This document shows, one piece after another, positions 1 through 8,361 of a stretch of DNA of 64,000 nt (position 1 is the first letter of the stretch; every line of letters starts with the position of its first letter). The DNA is from Flagellimonas olearia. GTDB lineage: Bacteria > Bacteroidota > Bacteroidia > Flavobacteriales > Flavobacteriaceae. Under the pieces are notes generated by a model. The model searched no databases and had not been told where the DNA came from. It saw only the letters and a program-made list of their open reading frames with translations. The stretch lies in contig NZ_WELG01000001.1 in assembly GCF_009184425.1 (NCBI RefSeq), positions 1,239,870 through 1,303,869 on the forward strand, given 5' to 3'. The position numbers and the translations under genes were made by a program.

Positions 1-807
1 TTGGGAAACAAAACCCTAGTGGCCCAAATTGAAATCGAGGGACAAACCGTGGAAATCAAGGAAGATTTTCGACTCTTGGCCGCCCAAGCCCCCGAAATAT
101 ACACCTACGAAATCGTGAACACCTATCCCCACGACCCCACGGCCTATACCCAAGGTTTGGAGTTCCATGACGGGACATTATACGAAAGCACTGGAAAAAA
201 GGGAGCCTCCACCGTTAGAAAAGTAAATTTTGAAACCGGGGAAGTCCTTCAAAAAATAGATTTGGACCAAACCGTTTTTGGGGAGGGCATTACCCTTCTC
301 AACGACCGCCTGTACCAGCTTACCTGGCAAAGTGGCATGGGCTATGTGTACCATACTTCCAATCTGGAAAAAATCAAGGATTTCAGTTATGGTGAAAGCC
401 GGGAAGGCTGGGGACTCTGCAATGATGGCAAAAAACTGTACAAAAGCGATGGAACCGAAAAAATCTGGTTCTTGGACCCCGAGTCGCTTGAAGAAATGGG
501 CCATATTGAAACAGCGACCAACAAATCCATTTTCAACAAGGCCAACGAGCTGGAATATGTGGATGGGAAAATCTACGCCAACGTCTATCAAAAGGAAAGC
601 ATGATGATCATTGATGCCACCTCTGGGGCCATCGAGGGAGTCATTAATTTTGGTGGGCTCAAGAGCAAGGTCAATAAAGGACCTAACTGGGACGAAACCA
701 ATTCCGTACTCAACGGGGTGGCCTACCACAAGGAAAGGGGTACTTTTTTTGTCACCGGAAAAAATTGGGACAAGTTGTTCGAGGTACATATCCGCAAAAA
801 AGATTGA
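1..807 (+). CDS. Glutaminyl-peptide cyclotransferase, 5' end outside the window
   Basis: C-terminal 268 residues of a glutamine cyclotransferase of the beta-propeller type, which turns N-terminal glutamine of exported peptides into pyroglutamate. The frame is open to the window edge, so the real start lies upstream and the TTG at base 1 is not taken as a start. Family landmarks are PHDPTAYTQGLEF near residue 43, SREGWGLC near residue 133 and WDKLFEV near the end. Relatives carry an export signal, which would be in the missing part (family knowledge, not seen). The stop overlaps the next start as ATGA, so it is probably translated together with the thioesterase. Confidence 0.9.
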   Translation: MGNKTLVAQIEIEGQTVEIKEDFRLLAAQAPEIYTYEIVNTYPHDPTAYTQGLEFHDGTLYESTGKKGASTVRKVNFETGEVLQKIDLDQTVFGEGITLLNDRLYQLTWQSGMGYVYHTSNLEKIKDFSYGESREGWGLCNDGKKLYKSDGTEKIWFLDPESLEEMGHIETATNKSIFNKANELEYVDGKIYANVYQKESMMIIDATSGAIEGVINFGGLKSKVNKGPNWDETNSVLNGVAYHKERGTFFVTGKNWDKLFEVHIRKKD

Positions 808-1196
808 TGAAGACTTACGCTGAAGTATTAAACGTGTCCGAAGGAGACCTGGACGACCTGAACCACGTGAACAACATCCGTTACGTGGAATGGATTCAGG
901 ATATTTCCAAAAAACATTGGGAAAAGGTCGCCCCACAAGCCATGCGGGAAGATATGGTCTGGGTGGTGCGCAACCACAACATCAACTACCTAAAATCCGC
1001 CGTTTTGGGCGATACCCTGCAAATCTCTACCTATATAAAGGACAATACCGGACCATTGTCCACCCGTGTGGTGGAAATCAAAAACCATAAAACGGGGCAA
1101 CTGTTGATTAGCGCCCATACAGAATGGTGTCTGCTGGATGCGAAGACCTTTCGACCCAAACGCGTCCCGGAAACCGTTCATAACCTATTCTTATAG
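807..1196 (+). CDS. Acyl-CoA/acyl-ACP thioesterase, single hotdog domain
   Basis: A 129-residue hotdog-fold thioesterase, expected to hydrolyse an acyl thioester in the cytoplasm; the substrate cannot be told from sequence. The motif DLNHVNNIRYVEWIQD near residue 13 is the characteristic helix-start segment of the 4HBT/acyl-ACP thioesterase group, followed by the usual strands (YLKSAVLGDTLQIST, then TEWCLLD). The ATG within ATGA at the cyclotransferase stop is preferred to an upstream ATG 42 bases inside that gene, because homologues begin close to this point. Coupling with the upstream gene suggests one operon but no shared pathway. The frame stays open after its TAG; see the remnant that follows. 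Confidence 0.88.
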   Translation: MKTYAEVLNVSEGDLDDLNHVNNIRYVEWIQDISKKHWEKVAPQAMREDMVWVVRNHNINYLKSAVLGDTLQISTYIKDNTGPLSTRVVEIKNHKTGQLLISAHTEWCLLDAKTFRPKRVPETVHNLFL

Positions 1197-1589
1197 TGGT
1201 TCGGCACATACAATTTTCCTCAATCGCAGTGGGCTTGTCATAATTGCACTTGGGGTATCATGCCGCAAGGTTTTTGGTGTGGTGCCTTGTTCTGGCCAGT
1301 TGGCGTTTTCCAAGGATACCATTTACTGCAGTTTAACGATAACAATGGTCAGTTTGGAGAAAATCCACCCTATAATTTTGGCGATACGGACCTTTACCGT
1401 AACATCGTGTTGAACCAAGAACCAAACTTTTTCAACCGATCTAAAAACCAACTGACCATTCATGACAACTCTGCAGCCATTGACAAGGCCGACCCCGACG
1501 CTTCACTTTCCGTTCCAATAGATATTTTAGGAATGGATAGGACCCAAAATTCAGACTTGGGCGCCTATGAATTCACGGACAACAATTGA
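1197..1589 (+). pseudogene. Remnant of a parallel beta-helix (choice-of-anchor Q type) protein, C-terminal end
   Basis: An open stretch of about 130 codons with no convincing start. Its last 70 residues read like the C-terminus of right-handed beta-helix surface proteins: a FNDNNGQFGENPPYNF segment, then NSAAIDKADPD and DILGMDRTQNSDLGAYEF, matching the usual pattern of SPAIDAG, D.DG..R and D.GAYE. The upstream part (rich in W, C and F) does not look like that family and is probably out of frame or rearranged. The N-terminal repeats, signal peptide and promoter of a working gene are absent. The stretch shares the reading frame of the preceding thioesterase. Gene decay is inferred; family assignment rests on the C-terminal motif only. 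Confidence 0.6.
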
Positions 1590-1717
1590 TTTTTAACCTT
1601 TTTTTGTGAAAAAAGTAGGAAAATAGCCCGGTTTAGGGGGAAACCCATAGTTTTTTTAAGGTAAAACTGCAATGAGTTTATTTTGCACGTTAGTAACTTG
1701 CAATCAGCATTTTGCAT

Positions 1718-2449
1718 ATGGATTACACCTACACTGTCATAGATTCCAGCGCAACCTCAAAGCTTCAATTGCAGCTCTATTTGCAGGAATATGAAGACTT
1801 GGTCTGTGCAGGGGAGGCCACCAGCGCTACAGAAGGGTTGAACATTGTTCTAAAGTTCTCCCCAGACGTGGTGTTCGTGAATTTGGCCCAAGATGGTCTG
1901 GAGTATTTCCAGATGGTGACGGAACTCAACCAGTACATGCCCACACTTCCTATTATCATTGGGTATGCCACCACCAAAAAGTATGCGTACAATGCCATTA
2001 AAAGTGGCTTTTTCGACTATTGGATACTGCCTCATAATGAATTTGACGTACGTAAGACCATTATGAGGCTCCGCAAAGTGCATCCCAAGCACCACATGCC
2101 TTCTACCATTTGCCTTAAATCCTATAATGATTATAGGTATCTGGACACCAAGGATATCCTTTACCTAAAATCGGACAACAACGCCACCGACTTTTTTATG
2201 CGGGACGGCAGCGTGGTAAGCGCCTTTAAGACCCTTAAATCTTTTGAGGACAAATTGCCCCAAGGTTTCATCCGCATACACCAGAGCTATATCCTCAACG
2301 GCAACTACGTTTCCCGTATCAACTACGGCAAATCCATCTGCACATTAAAGAACGGACAAGAGGAGCTTCCGTTCTCCAAAACCTACAAGGAACAAGTGGA
2401 CGGTCTTAAGGATTTTCTCTCCAAAACGGCAGTTGGCGAGTTAAATTGA
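1718..2449 (+). CDS. LytTR-type transcription regulator with degenerate receiver domain
   Basis: A 243-residue regulator: CheY-like receiver (about 5-120) followed by a LytTR DNA-binding domain (about 129-237, with FIRIHQSYILN as the signature strand). The receiver lacks its phosphorylation chemistry: the acidic pair is D9-S10, the phospho-acceptor Asp is N55 (VVFVNLAQDG) and the conserved Lys before the cis-Pro is L104 (ILP). It therefore probably acts without aspartyl phosphorylation, or through binding of another signal. The ATG at 1718 is chosen; an in-frame TTG two codons earlier would add only two residues. No sensor kinase of the LytS/YehU type is adjacent. Three AATTCTA repeats at 21-bp spacing lie directly downstream and may be its target. 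Confidence 0.88.
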   Translation: MDYTYTVIDSSATSKLQLQLYLQEYEDLVCAGEATSATEGLNIVLKFSPDVVFVNLAQDGLEYFQMVTELNQYMPTLPIIIGYATTKKYAYNAIKSGFFDYWILPHNEFDVRKTIMRLRKVHPKHHMPSTICLKSYNDYRYLDTKDILYLKSDNNATDFFMRDGSVVSAFKTLKSFEDKLPQGFIRIHQSYILNGNYVSRINYGKSICTLKNGQEELPFSKTYKEQVDGLKDFLSKTAVGELN

Positions 2450-2450
2450 T

Positions 2451-2501
2451 CAAATTCTAACAGATTCCCGCAGAATTCTAGCAGAATCCCTACAAATTCT
2501 A
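2451..2501. promoter_or_regulatory. Three AATTCTA direct repeats at exact 21-bp spacing, candidate LytTR binding sites
   Basis: AATTCTA begins at 2453, 2474 and 2495. The first two 21-bp units agree at about 15 of 21 positions; the third keeps the heptamer only. Two helical turns between direct repeats is the arrangement used by LytTR-family proteins such as AgrA (established for that family). The array starts two bases after the stop of the LytTR gene and ends about 40 bases before a near-consensus -7 box, TAATTTGG at 2542, that precedes the small lipoprotein gene. Binding is an inference. Confidence 0.5.
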
Positions 2502-2588
2502 AAAACTTTTCAATGGAGTAAACTTCTCGGTATTAGGTGGATAATTTGGCAGCACAAACCTATTTCATTAAACCATAAACCTAATATT

Positions 2589-2768
2589 ATGAAAAAATTA
2601 CTATCTATTTTCGCGATCGCCCTTCTTACTACTGGACTATTTTCTTGTGAAGCAGAAACCGATGTACAAGACACGGAAGCTATGGTAAAGAGCATTAGCG
2701 TGGACATTGATCAAAGTGCCACGGATGGAAAACAATCCGATTCTGAAGATAGAGGAGGGAGCAATTAA
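2589..2768 (+). CDS. Small predicted lipoprotein, 59 residues
   Basis: A short gene starting ATG-AAA-AAA. The product has a signal peptide with a hydrophobic core (LLSIFAIALLTTGLF) and lipobox LFSC with Cys20, followed by a 39-residue acidic, polar tail (DTEAMVKSISVDIDQS, ending in DRGGSN). After lipidation it would be a roughly 40-residue peptide on the membrane. I do not recognise a family. It lies after the LytTR-site-like repeats and before another tiny exported-protein gene, so it may be a target of the LytTR regulator. The signal-peptide logic supports a real gene; the function is unknown. Confidence 0.65.
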   Translation: MKKLLSIFAIALLTTGLFSCEAETDVQDTEAMVKSISVDIDQSATDGKQSDSEDRGGSN

Positions 2769-2771
2769 TTT

Positions 2772-2800
2772 TTGTATTCCACTGATTCTCTATAGTTTTA
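2772..2800 (+). promoter_or_regulatory. Candidate promoter of the second small peptide gene
   Basis: TTG at 2772-2774, an 18-base spacer, then TAGTTTTA at 2793-2800, one mismatch from the Bacteroidota -7 box TANNTTTG. Only four bases separate the box from the ATG at 2805, so the transcript would be nearly leaderless. Confidence 0.35.
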
Positions 2801-2804
2801 GGTC

Positions 2805-3017
2805 ATGAAAAAAACGTTTCGCCTCCTTAGCGGTACTCTCATAATGTGTGCACTTGTCGCCAACGATCAGGAAAGGTCCCCCATAGGTAACCTACAGATT
2901 CAATCGGCCCTGATAGACATGGATGACAGGAGTTCACCACCGGATAAGGTAAGGCTGAACACCTTCAGACACCATCTGTCCGGGTTCCGATCCAATACGG
3001 ACGACCGGAAACTCTAA
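2805..3017 (+). CDS. Small protein with export-signal-like N-terminus, 70 residues
   Basis: Begins MKKTFRLLSGTLIMCALVA, a short positively charged start with a hydrophobic stretch that could be a signal peptide (Cys15 is within it but is not a good lipobox). The rest is polar and rich in D, R and S (DMDDRSSPPDKVR, then HHLSGFRSNTDDRKL) with no recognised domain. A Rho-independent terminator follows 22 bases after the stop, which supports a real transcription unit ending here. It lies between a LytTR regulator and a histidine kinase gene. No function can be assigned, and it may not be expressed. Confidence 0.5.
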   Translation: MKKTFRLLSGTLIMCALVANDQERSPIGNLQIQSALIDMDDRSSPPDKVRLNTFRHHLSGFRSNTDDRKL

Positions 3018-3039
3018 AGGATAGACCCACATACGATAT

Positions 3040-3073
3040 AGCCCCAACCTCACTCACGGTATGGGGCTTTTTT
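3040..3073 (+). terminator. Rho-independent terminator after the small peptide genes
   Basis: Stem AGCCCCA (3040-3046) with TGGGGCT (3062-3068), 15-base loop, then a T run to 3073. It separates the peptide genes from the histidine kinase gene. Confidence 0.8.
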
Positions 3074-3115
3074 GTTACCTTGTATGAGCTTAATATGTAC
3101 TAAACCTACTGCATT

Positions 3116-5221
3116 TTGAAAATTGGATATTTTACCATCGTCTTGATCCTACTTGCAGGCTGTGCCAAGCGCACTCCTGAAAGTGTAGACCCCTTCTCGC
3201 AAAAGGTCGAGACCATTAAGCAATTGATCGGTTCCGCCCGGGACAGTACTGGGTTGCCCATGGAGGAACGCCAACAGTTTCTGCAACAAGCACAAGAAAT
3301 TACCTTCTCCTTGCCCAATGATACTTTATTATTGAACAACCTTTCCGACATCTCCTTGGCATATAGGGATCTTCCCGACTCTTTGGCCTTTCGAAAGACC
3401 AACAAACAGGTCATGTTCATGTCGAAAGAGACAGAACTCTATACCACTTTAGGAAATTCCCACTGGGACTTGGCTTCTTTTTTTCAGTTCAATGGAGTTT
3501 TGGACAGTTCTTTTTATCACTACCAAAAGGCATTGAACAGCTTTGAATTGTTACCTGTTGACCCAACCTCCCGCTCCCTTAAAGCTAAAATGCTCTACAG
3601 CATGGGGCGTATCCAAGATTCCTACAAAGATTATCTGGGCGCGGAAACCAGTGTGACCGATGCTTTGCGGATCTTTACCGATTTAGGGGACACCAAAAGG
3701 ATCTACAATTGTTACAATCTGTTGGGCATCATTGCGAGCGGTATGGGCAATAGCGACAAATCCTTGGAGTACTTCCAAAAAGCGCGTTCCTATGTAGAGG
3801 ACATGGAGGGTATGGACCGCATAAAATACACGGAGCAGACCCAGAACAATATCGCCCATGAGTTTCTAAAGAAAGAGGACTATGGCCGCGCCAAGGTAGC
3901 CTTTGGAGAGTTGCTCCAGAACAAGGACATTTATACCCGGAACCCGGAACTGTACTCCTTATCGCTCTCCAGCAGGGCCTATTCCCTTTATAAAGATGAG
4001 CAGGATATGGAGACGGCCAAAAAGTTATTGGAACAGGCCATAAAAATCAACGACAGTATAGAGTACGCATTAGACCAACCAAGGGCCAAATATTATTACG
4101 CGGAAATCTTGGCCGATCAGGGCGATACGGCCAAGGCCATTGCCTATGCCCAAGAATCCCATGACTTGGCCAAACTGACCTACAACAACGATCGACTTTT
4201 GGAAGTACTGCGCCTGCTCACCAAATTGGACAGTAACAACGCCGCGGCCTACTCCAATGAGTACTACGATCTTAACGAGACCATAAAAGCGGAGGAGCGC
4301 ACCAAACGGGACAAGTTTGCGCGCATACGCATGGAAACCGATGAAATTAAACAAGAGAACGTGGTCCTTACCCGCCAAAGCCAAATTTGGGCAGGGGTAT
4401 CTGTCTTGACCGTCATTTTGCTTTTGGGGGGTTATATCATCTCGGTACAGAAGATCAGCAACGACAGGTTAAAGTCCGAGGAAAAGCAGCAAAAGCTCAA
4501 CCAAAAGGTCTATGACCTCATGCTCCAGCAGCAGGGCAAATTTCAGGAAGGCAAACAATTGGAGCAAAAACGCATTTCTGAGGAACTGCACGATGGGGTT
4601 CTGGGCGAGATGCTGGGCATACGTCTCATTCTCAGCTCCCTCAACAACAAGGAGGACGAAGCCTCTGTGCGGAAGCGTAACGACTTTCTGGAGCGTTTGC
4701 AGCATGTGGAGGAGGACATCCGGACCATTTCGCACGAACTGAACGATGCGGCCTATAAAAAATTTCATAATTTTATCTTATCCGTGGAGGCCTTGCTCAG
4801 CGAAACAGAGGATTCCTCCATGGCCAAATGCTCTTTAACGTACAACAACAAGGTAAATTGGGACAGGCTCTGGATGGAAATCAAGATCAACGTGATCCGG
4901 ATCATTCAGGAAAGCTTGAAAAATTCCACCACCCATGGCCATTCCGAAAACATAAAGGTCGCTTTTGACCTACAGGGTGATAAATTGAAAGTCACCATAG
5001 CCGATGACGGAATCGGTTTTGATGTGAACAAGGGCAAGAAGGGCATTGGCCTCAAGAACATTGCCTCCAGAGTGGAAAAGATAAACGGAACCTTGACCGT
5101 GGACAGCACCAAGGACAAAGGAACCACCATTGTAGTCACCATTCCTTGTAAGTACGAAGAAGCGGCAGCAGCCCCAAACACTGATGATGAAGATTTTGAA
5201 CAAGAAGTTATTAATGCCTAA
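3116..5221 (+). CDS. TPR-containing sensor histidine kinase (NarX/HisKA_3 type)
   Basis: A 701-residue sensor. Order: signal segment with lipobox-like LLAGC (Cys16), a long periplasmic region of TPR-like helices (about 60-400, for example SFYHYQKALNSFELLP and SLEYFQKARSYVEDM), a short charged coil, one membrane helix near 422-444, then HisKA_3 with phospho-acceptor H492 in ISEELHDGVLG. The ATPase domain follows, with N box RIIQESLKNSTTHG, G1 box ADDGIGFD and G2 box KGIGLKNI. The frame has no ATG at its head, so the TTG at 3116 is the only sensible start. The response regulator gene follows by 27 bases. Such TPR-kinase/LuxR pairs are common in flavobacteria; the ligand is unknown. Confidence 0.9.
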   Translation: MKIGYFTIVLILLAGCAKRTPESVDPFSQKVETIKQLIGSARDSTGLPMEERQQFLQQAQEITFSLPNDTLLLNNLSDISLAYRDLPDSLAFRKTNKQVMFMSKETELYTTLGNSHWDLASFFQFNGVLDSSFYHYQKALNSFELLPVDPTSRSLKAKMLYSMGRIQDSYKDYLGAETSVTDALRIFTDLGDTKRIYNCYNLLGIIASGMGNSDKSLEYFQKARSYVEDMEGMDRIKYTEQTQNNIAHEFLKKEDYGRAKVAFGELLQNKDIYTRNPELYSLSLSSRAYSLYKDEQDMETAKKLLEQAIKINDSIEYALDQPRAKYYYAEILADQGDTAKAIAYAQESHDLAKLTYNNDRLLEVLRLLTKLDSNNAAAYSNEYYDLNETIKAEERTKRDKFARIRMETDEIKQENVVLTRQSQIWAGVSVLTVILLLGGYIISVQKISNDRLKSEEKQQKLNQKVYDLMLQQQGKFQEGKQLEQKRISEELHDGVLGEMLGIRLILSSLNNKEDEASVRKRNDFLERLQHVEEDIRTISHELNDAAYKKFHNFILSVEALLSETEDSSMAKCSLTYNNKVNWDRLWMEIKINVIRIIQESLKNSTTHGHSENIKVAFDLQGDKLKVTIADDGIGFDVNKGKKGIGLKNIASRVEKINGTLTVDSTKDKGTTIVVTIPCKYEEAAAAPNTDDEDFEQEVINA

Positions 5222-5248
5222 ACCTAAATCCTACACAAAATAGAACAC

Positions 5249-5926
5249 ATGAACACATTGAGAATATTGGCCATAGATGACCATGAGATGACCACGCTGG
5301 GATATAAATTTACCCTAGAGGGCATGACGTTAGATGACTATGATACCATTATTGTGGATACCACCAACACCTTTGAGGAAGCGAAAAAACTCATTGAGGA
5401 TTCCGTGAATTCCTTTAAATATGACTTGTTATTGCTTGATGTGCAATTGCAGAATCCGGACGAAAGTAGTGAACAGCCCCAAACCGGAGAGGAATTGGGC
5501 ATCTTGGCCCGAAAAATTGTACCGGAGACCAAAATTGCCTTTATGTCCTCCTTTAGCGATAATTTTAGAATCAATGGCATTCTGAAAACCGTGGACCCGG
5601 ACGGATATCTGGTAAAGACGGACATAGACCCCAAAACCTTGAAAGAGGCCATTAAGACCGTAATCCAGAATCCGCCTTACTATTCTTCCAAAGCGTTGTC
5701 CGCCATACGGAAGAAAATGTCAAACGACTTGGATATTGACGAAAAGGACCGACAGATCTTGTACCACCTTTCCAAAGGGACCAAGACCAAGGACCTTGAA
5801 AAATTCATACGGCTTTCTCCCTCTTCCATAGAGAACAGGAAACGACACATGAAAACGCTTTTTGGAACCGAGAACGAGAACGATCTTGCCTTGATTCTTG
5901 CAGCCAAAAACCGAGGGTTTATTTAG
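5249..5926 (+). CDS. NarL/LuxR-type response regulator
   Basis: Partner of the upstream TPR kinase. The receiver (about 5-135) keeps all catalytic residues: the acidic pair in AIDDHE, acceptor D64 in LLLLDVQL and the lysine in GYLVKTD. A C-terminal helix-turn-helix spans about 158-222; LSPSSIENRKRHMKTLFG is the LuxR-type recognition region. The effector domain diverges from the textbook E.LR....G..N.EIA pattern (YHLSKGTKTKDLEKFI), as in many Bacteroidota members. Length 225 residues is normal. It probably controls genes elsewhere; no obvious target lies next to it. Confidence 0.9.
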   Translation: MNTLRILAIDDHEMTTLGYKFTLEGMTLDDYDTIIVDTTNTFEEAKKLIEDSVNSFKYDLLLLDVQLQNPDESSEQPQTGEELGILARKIVPETKIAFMSSFSDNFRINGILKTVDPDGYLVKTDIDPKTLKEAIKTVIQNPPYYSSKALSAIRKKMSNDLDIDEKDRQILYHLSKGTKTKDLEKFIRLSPSSIENRKRHMKTLFGTENENDLALILAAKNRGFI

Positions 5927-6103
5927 AGCGTTCTTTCCCTTTTTCTTCGGACTTAGGGAAATTGGTGACCGGTTTTTGCGGTTTATGCCCTAAAAAACCT
6001 ACAAACTGTACAAAAACCCCAGAATTTTTAAGGATTTCCTTCAACCCTAAAAAAAAGATTCATTCTAACTTTAAGGGTAAAAAAAAATTAGAACACTTTT
6101 CAC

Positions 6104-6760
6104 ATGTCATTCCCAAAGAAAACAAACCTAAATTTCCACCTTAGCGGCTCACGAGTATATGAGGTCGCAAATGGGCTGGACGAGTTTCTGAAAGTTCTGG
6201 AAAGGGACTTTTTCGCAGAAGCCAAAGTGCAGTGCAATTTTGATGCGGAGACCAAGAAGACCGATCTTGTGCTCGGCATCCATCTTAATTTCGGGATTAC
6301 CGAAAGTCTACATTATCTCAATAAAGGATCATGGGGAGGAATGACGTTTACAGAACATAACTCCGTGGCCTCCTCGTCTTTTAAGGATGCCCTGTTGCGC
6401 TTGAACCAACAAAACTCCTATTCCATTGATATTGCTGAAATATCATTTCACTTTAAGGACACTTCCGTTGTGGTATCCAGACTGTACGACCAGAGCATTC
6501 CGCAACAACTGGGCGACATCCTTCTGATGGTCAGCAAGCATTTTGTATACCTTACCAAAGGACTTACCGAAATGCCCTATGAAATATTTGTTCCGGTATT
6601 TGAGGATAAAACGCAAAAGGCCGGAGAGCCCTTGCAAAAGCACAATGACTACTTTGACTTTTGGGGCCTGTACTTTGAGGATGAAAAGCAGCACCAAGTA
6701 ATGGTATATTCCCTTGAGGAAAAAAGACTCAACCAAGATGACCTTTTCCTATTGGAGTAG
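6104..6760 (+). CDS. Conserved hypothetical cytoplasmic protein
   Basis: A 218-residue protein without signal peptide or membrane segment. It has alternating hydrophobic strands in the middle (TDLVLGIHLNFGI, SYSIDIAEISFHFKDTSVVVS) and an acidic, aromatic C-terminal third (DYFDFWGLYFEDEKQ). I do not recognise a family. It stands alone: 177 bases downstream of the response regulator and ended by a strong terminator shared with glyA. The ATG is placed after an A-rich leader (TAAGGGTAAAAAAAAATTAG), which is typical of translation starts in this group. The 177-base gap before it holds no other feature I can support. Confidence 0.75.
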   Translation: MSFPKKTNLNFHLSGSRVYEVANGLDEFLKVLERDFFAEAKVQCNFDAETKKTDLVLGIHLNFGITESLHYLNKGSWGGMTFTEHNSVASSSFKDALLRLNQQNSYSIDIAEISFHFKDTSVVVSRLYDQSIPQQLGDILLMVSKHFVYLTKGLTEMPYEIFVPVFEDKTQKAGEPLQKHNDYFDFWGLYFEDEKQHQVMVYSLEEKRLNQDDLFLLE

Positions 6761-6783
6761 TACTGCAATACTATCACACACAT

Positions 6784-6817
6784 AAAAAAAGCGCCGTAGT
6801 ATTTACGGCGCTTTTTT
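6784..6817. terminator. Bidirectional terminator between the hypothetical gene and glyA
   Basis: A-run, stem GCGCCGTA (6791-6798) against TACGGCGC, then a six-T run. The hairpin with flanking A and T tracts works for both converging genes. Confidence 0.88.
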
Positions 6818-6836
6818 ATATTCTATAGGTATATGC

Positions 6837-8111
6837 TTATCCTTTGAACAAAGGTCTTGATTTCATAAGCTCGTTGACCTTTTTCCGTACTTGGGCAATA
6901 TTGCCTTCATCTTCCGGATTGGTAAGTACTTGGTCTATGAGCTCCACGATAGTCTCCATATCCTCTTCTTTTAGCCCTCTTGTAGTGATGGCAGCGGTAC
7001 CAAAACGGATACCTGAAGTAATGAACGGTGATTGGTCATCAAAAGGAACCATGTTCTTGTTCGCTGTAATGGCGGCAAGTTCCAAAGCTTTTTCGGCGTC
7101 TTTTCCCGTGATATCCTTGTTCCTTAGATCGATGAGCATCATATGGTTGTCCGTACCTCCAGAGATTACTTTGTAATCCCGCTTTACAAAAGCATTGGCC
7201 ATGGCTTCGGCATTCTTTTTCACTTGGATCATGTAGTGAAGGAACTCATCGGTAAGCGCTTCACCAAAAGCCACTGCTTTGGCTGCGATGATGTGCTCCA
7301 AAGGCCCTCCTTGGTTTCCTGGGAACACGGCCAAATCCAATAGGGCCGACATTTTTCTGAGGTTACCATTCTTTAGTTTGATCCCGAATGGGTTATCAAA
7401 GTTTTTTCCCATCAAAATAAGACCTCCCCTTGGTCCCCTTAAGGTTTTGTGGGTGGTGGTGGTCACAATATGGCAATGTGGAATAGGGTCGTTCAAGATG
7501 CCTTTTGCTATCAATCCCGCTGGGTGCGAGATGTCTGCCATTAAAATGGCACCTACACTATCGGCTATTTCACGGAAACGGGCAAAATCCATGTCACGCG
7601 AATAGGCAGAGGCGCCCGCAATGATCAATTTTGGTTTTTCCCTTTCGGCAATCTCTTGGATCTTGTCGTAATTCAATGTTCCGGTTTCTTCATCCACCCC
7701 ATAAAAAACGGGACGGTACAATCTACCTGAAAAATTCACGGGCGAGCCGTGGGTCAAATGCCCTCCGTGTGCCAAATCAAAGCCCAAAATGGTATCACCG
7801 GGCTTCAAGCACGCATGGTACACCGCAGAATTGGCCTGTGAGCCAGAGTGTGGCTGTACGTTGGCATATTCGGCACCAAAAAGTTCCTTGGCGCGGTCAA
7901 TGGCCAATTGCTCTACCTGGTCTACCACTTCACAACCCCCATAATAGCGCTTTCCGGGGTAACCCTCCGCATATTTGTTGGTCAGTACCGATCCTGCAGC
8001 CTCCATTACCTGTGGGCTGGTAAAGTTTTCGGAAGCGATCAGTTCCAATCCTTCTATTTGTCTATCCCTTTCCTGTGCTATCAGGTCAAAAATCTTCTGG
8101 TCTCTTTGCAT
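6837..8111 (-). CDS. glyA: Serine hydroxymethyltransferase
   Basis: Interconverts serine and glycine with transfer of a one-carbon unit to tetrahydrofolate; PLP enzyme of the cytoplasm. 424 residues, normal for the family. The N-terminal ELIASENF segment, GKRYYGGCE, the HGSPVN loop and the PLP lysine K222 in [14 protein letters not shown] are all intact. The frame extends 44 codons further upstream, but homologues start at MQRDQKIF, giving the ATG at 8111; the upstream part has non-coding character. A near-consensus -7 box (TAATTTTA, forward 8136-8143) lies 24 bases before this start and would fall inside the longer frame, which supports the shorter one. Single-gene unit. Confidence 0.97.
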   Translation of the reverse strand: MQRDQKIFDLIAQERDRQIEGLELIASENFTSPQVMEAAGSVLTNKYAEGYPGKRYYGGCEVVDQVEQLAIDRAKELFGAEYANVQPHSGSQANSAVYHACLKPGDTILGFDLAHGGHLTHGSPVNFSGRLYRPVFYGVDEETGTLNYDKIQEIAEREKPKLIIAGASAYSRDMDFARFREIADSVGAILMADISHPAGLIAKGILNDPIPHCHIVTTTTHKTLRGPRGGLILMGKNFDNPFGIKLKNGNLRKMSALLDLAVFPGNQGGPLEHIIAAKAVAFGEALTDEFLHYMIQVKKNAEAMANAFVKRDYKVISGGTDNHMMLIDLRNKDITGKDAEKALELAAITANKNMVPFDDQSPFITSGIRFGTAAITTRGLKEEDMETIVELIDQVLTNPEDEGNIAQVRKKVNELMKSRPLFKG

Positions 8112-8361
8112 TTGGCAATTAAATTTAACAAGGGCTAAAATTACGAATTGCTTACTGAATAATTCCAAAAAAAAAGGAAGAGTATGTGATTTTTTCAAAC
8201 AGGAATCAACAATTTCCATTTTCACATAACCCACTGAAAACAAGCTATTTTTAGGTCATTTCATCGAACATATACTACCGTTCGTCCTTTTTCGTTTATA
8301 AGTTGTGGGTTTTTGGCACAGCTGTTGAAAACAATAACACAACCAAATAAATTCAACGACC

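Noticed and set aside
178-936. Long minus-strand open frame opposite the cyclotransferase gene
   Set aside because: The plus strand encodes a recognisable enzyme over the same bases; the minus-strand translation has no domain character.
5962-6144. 60-codon open frame ahead of the gene at 6104
   Set aside because: It overlaps the start of a better gene, has a composition rich in Lys and Pro from A-rich leader sequence, and no start context.
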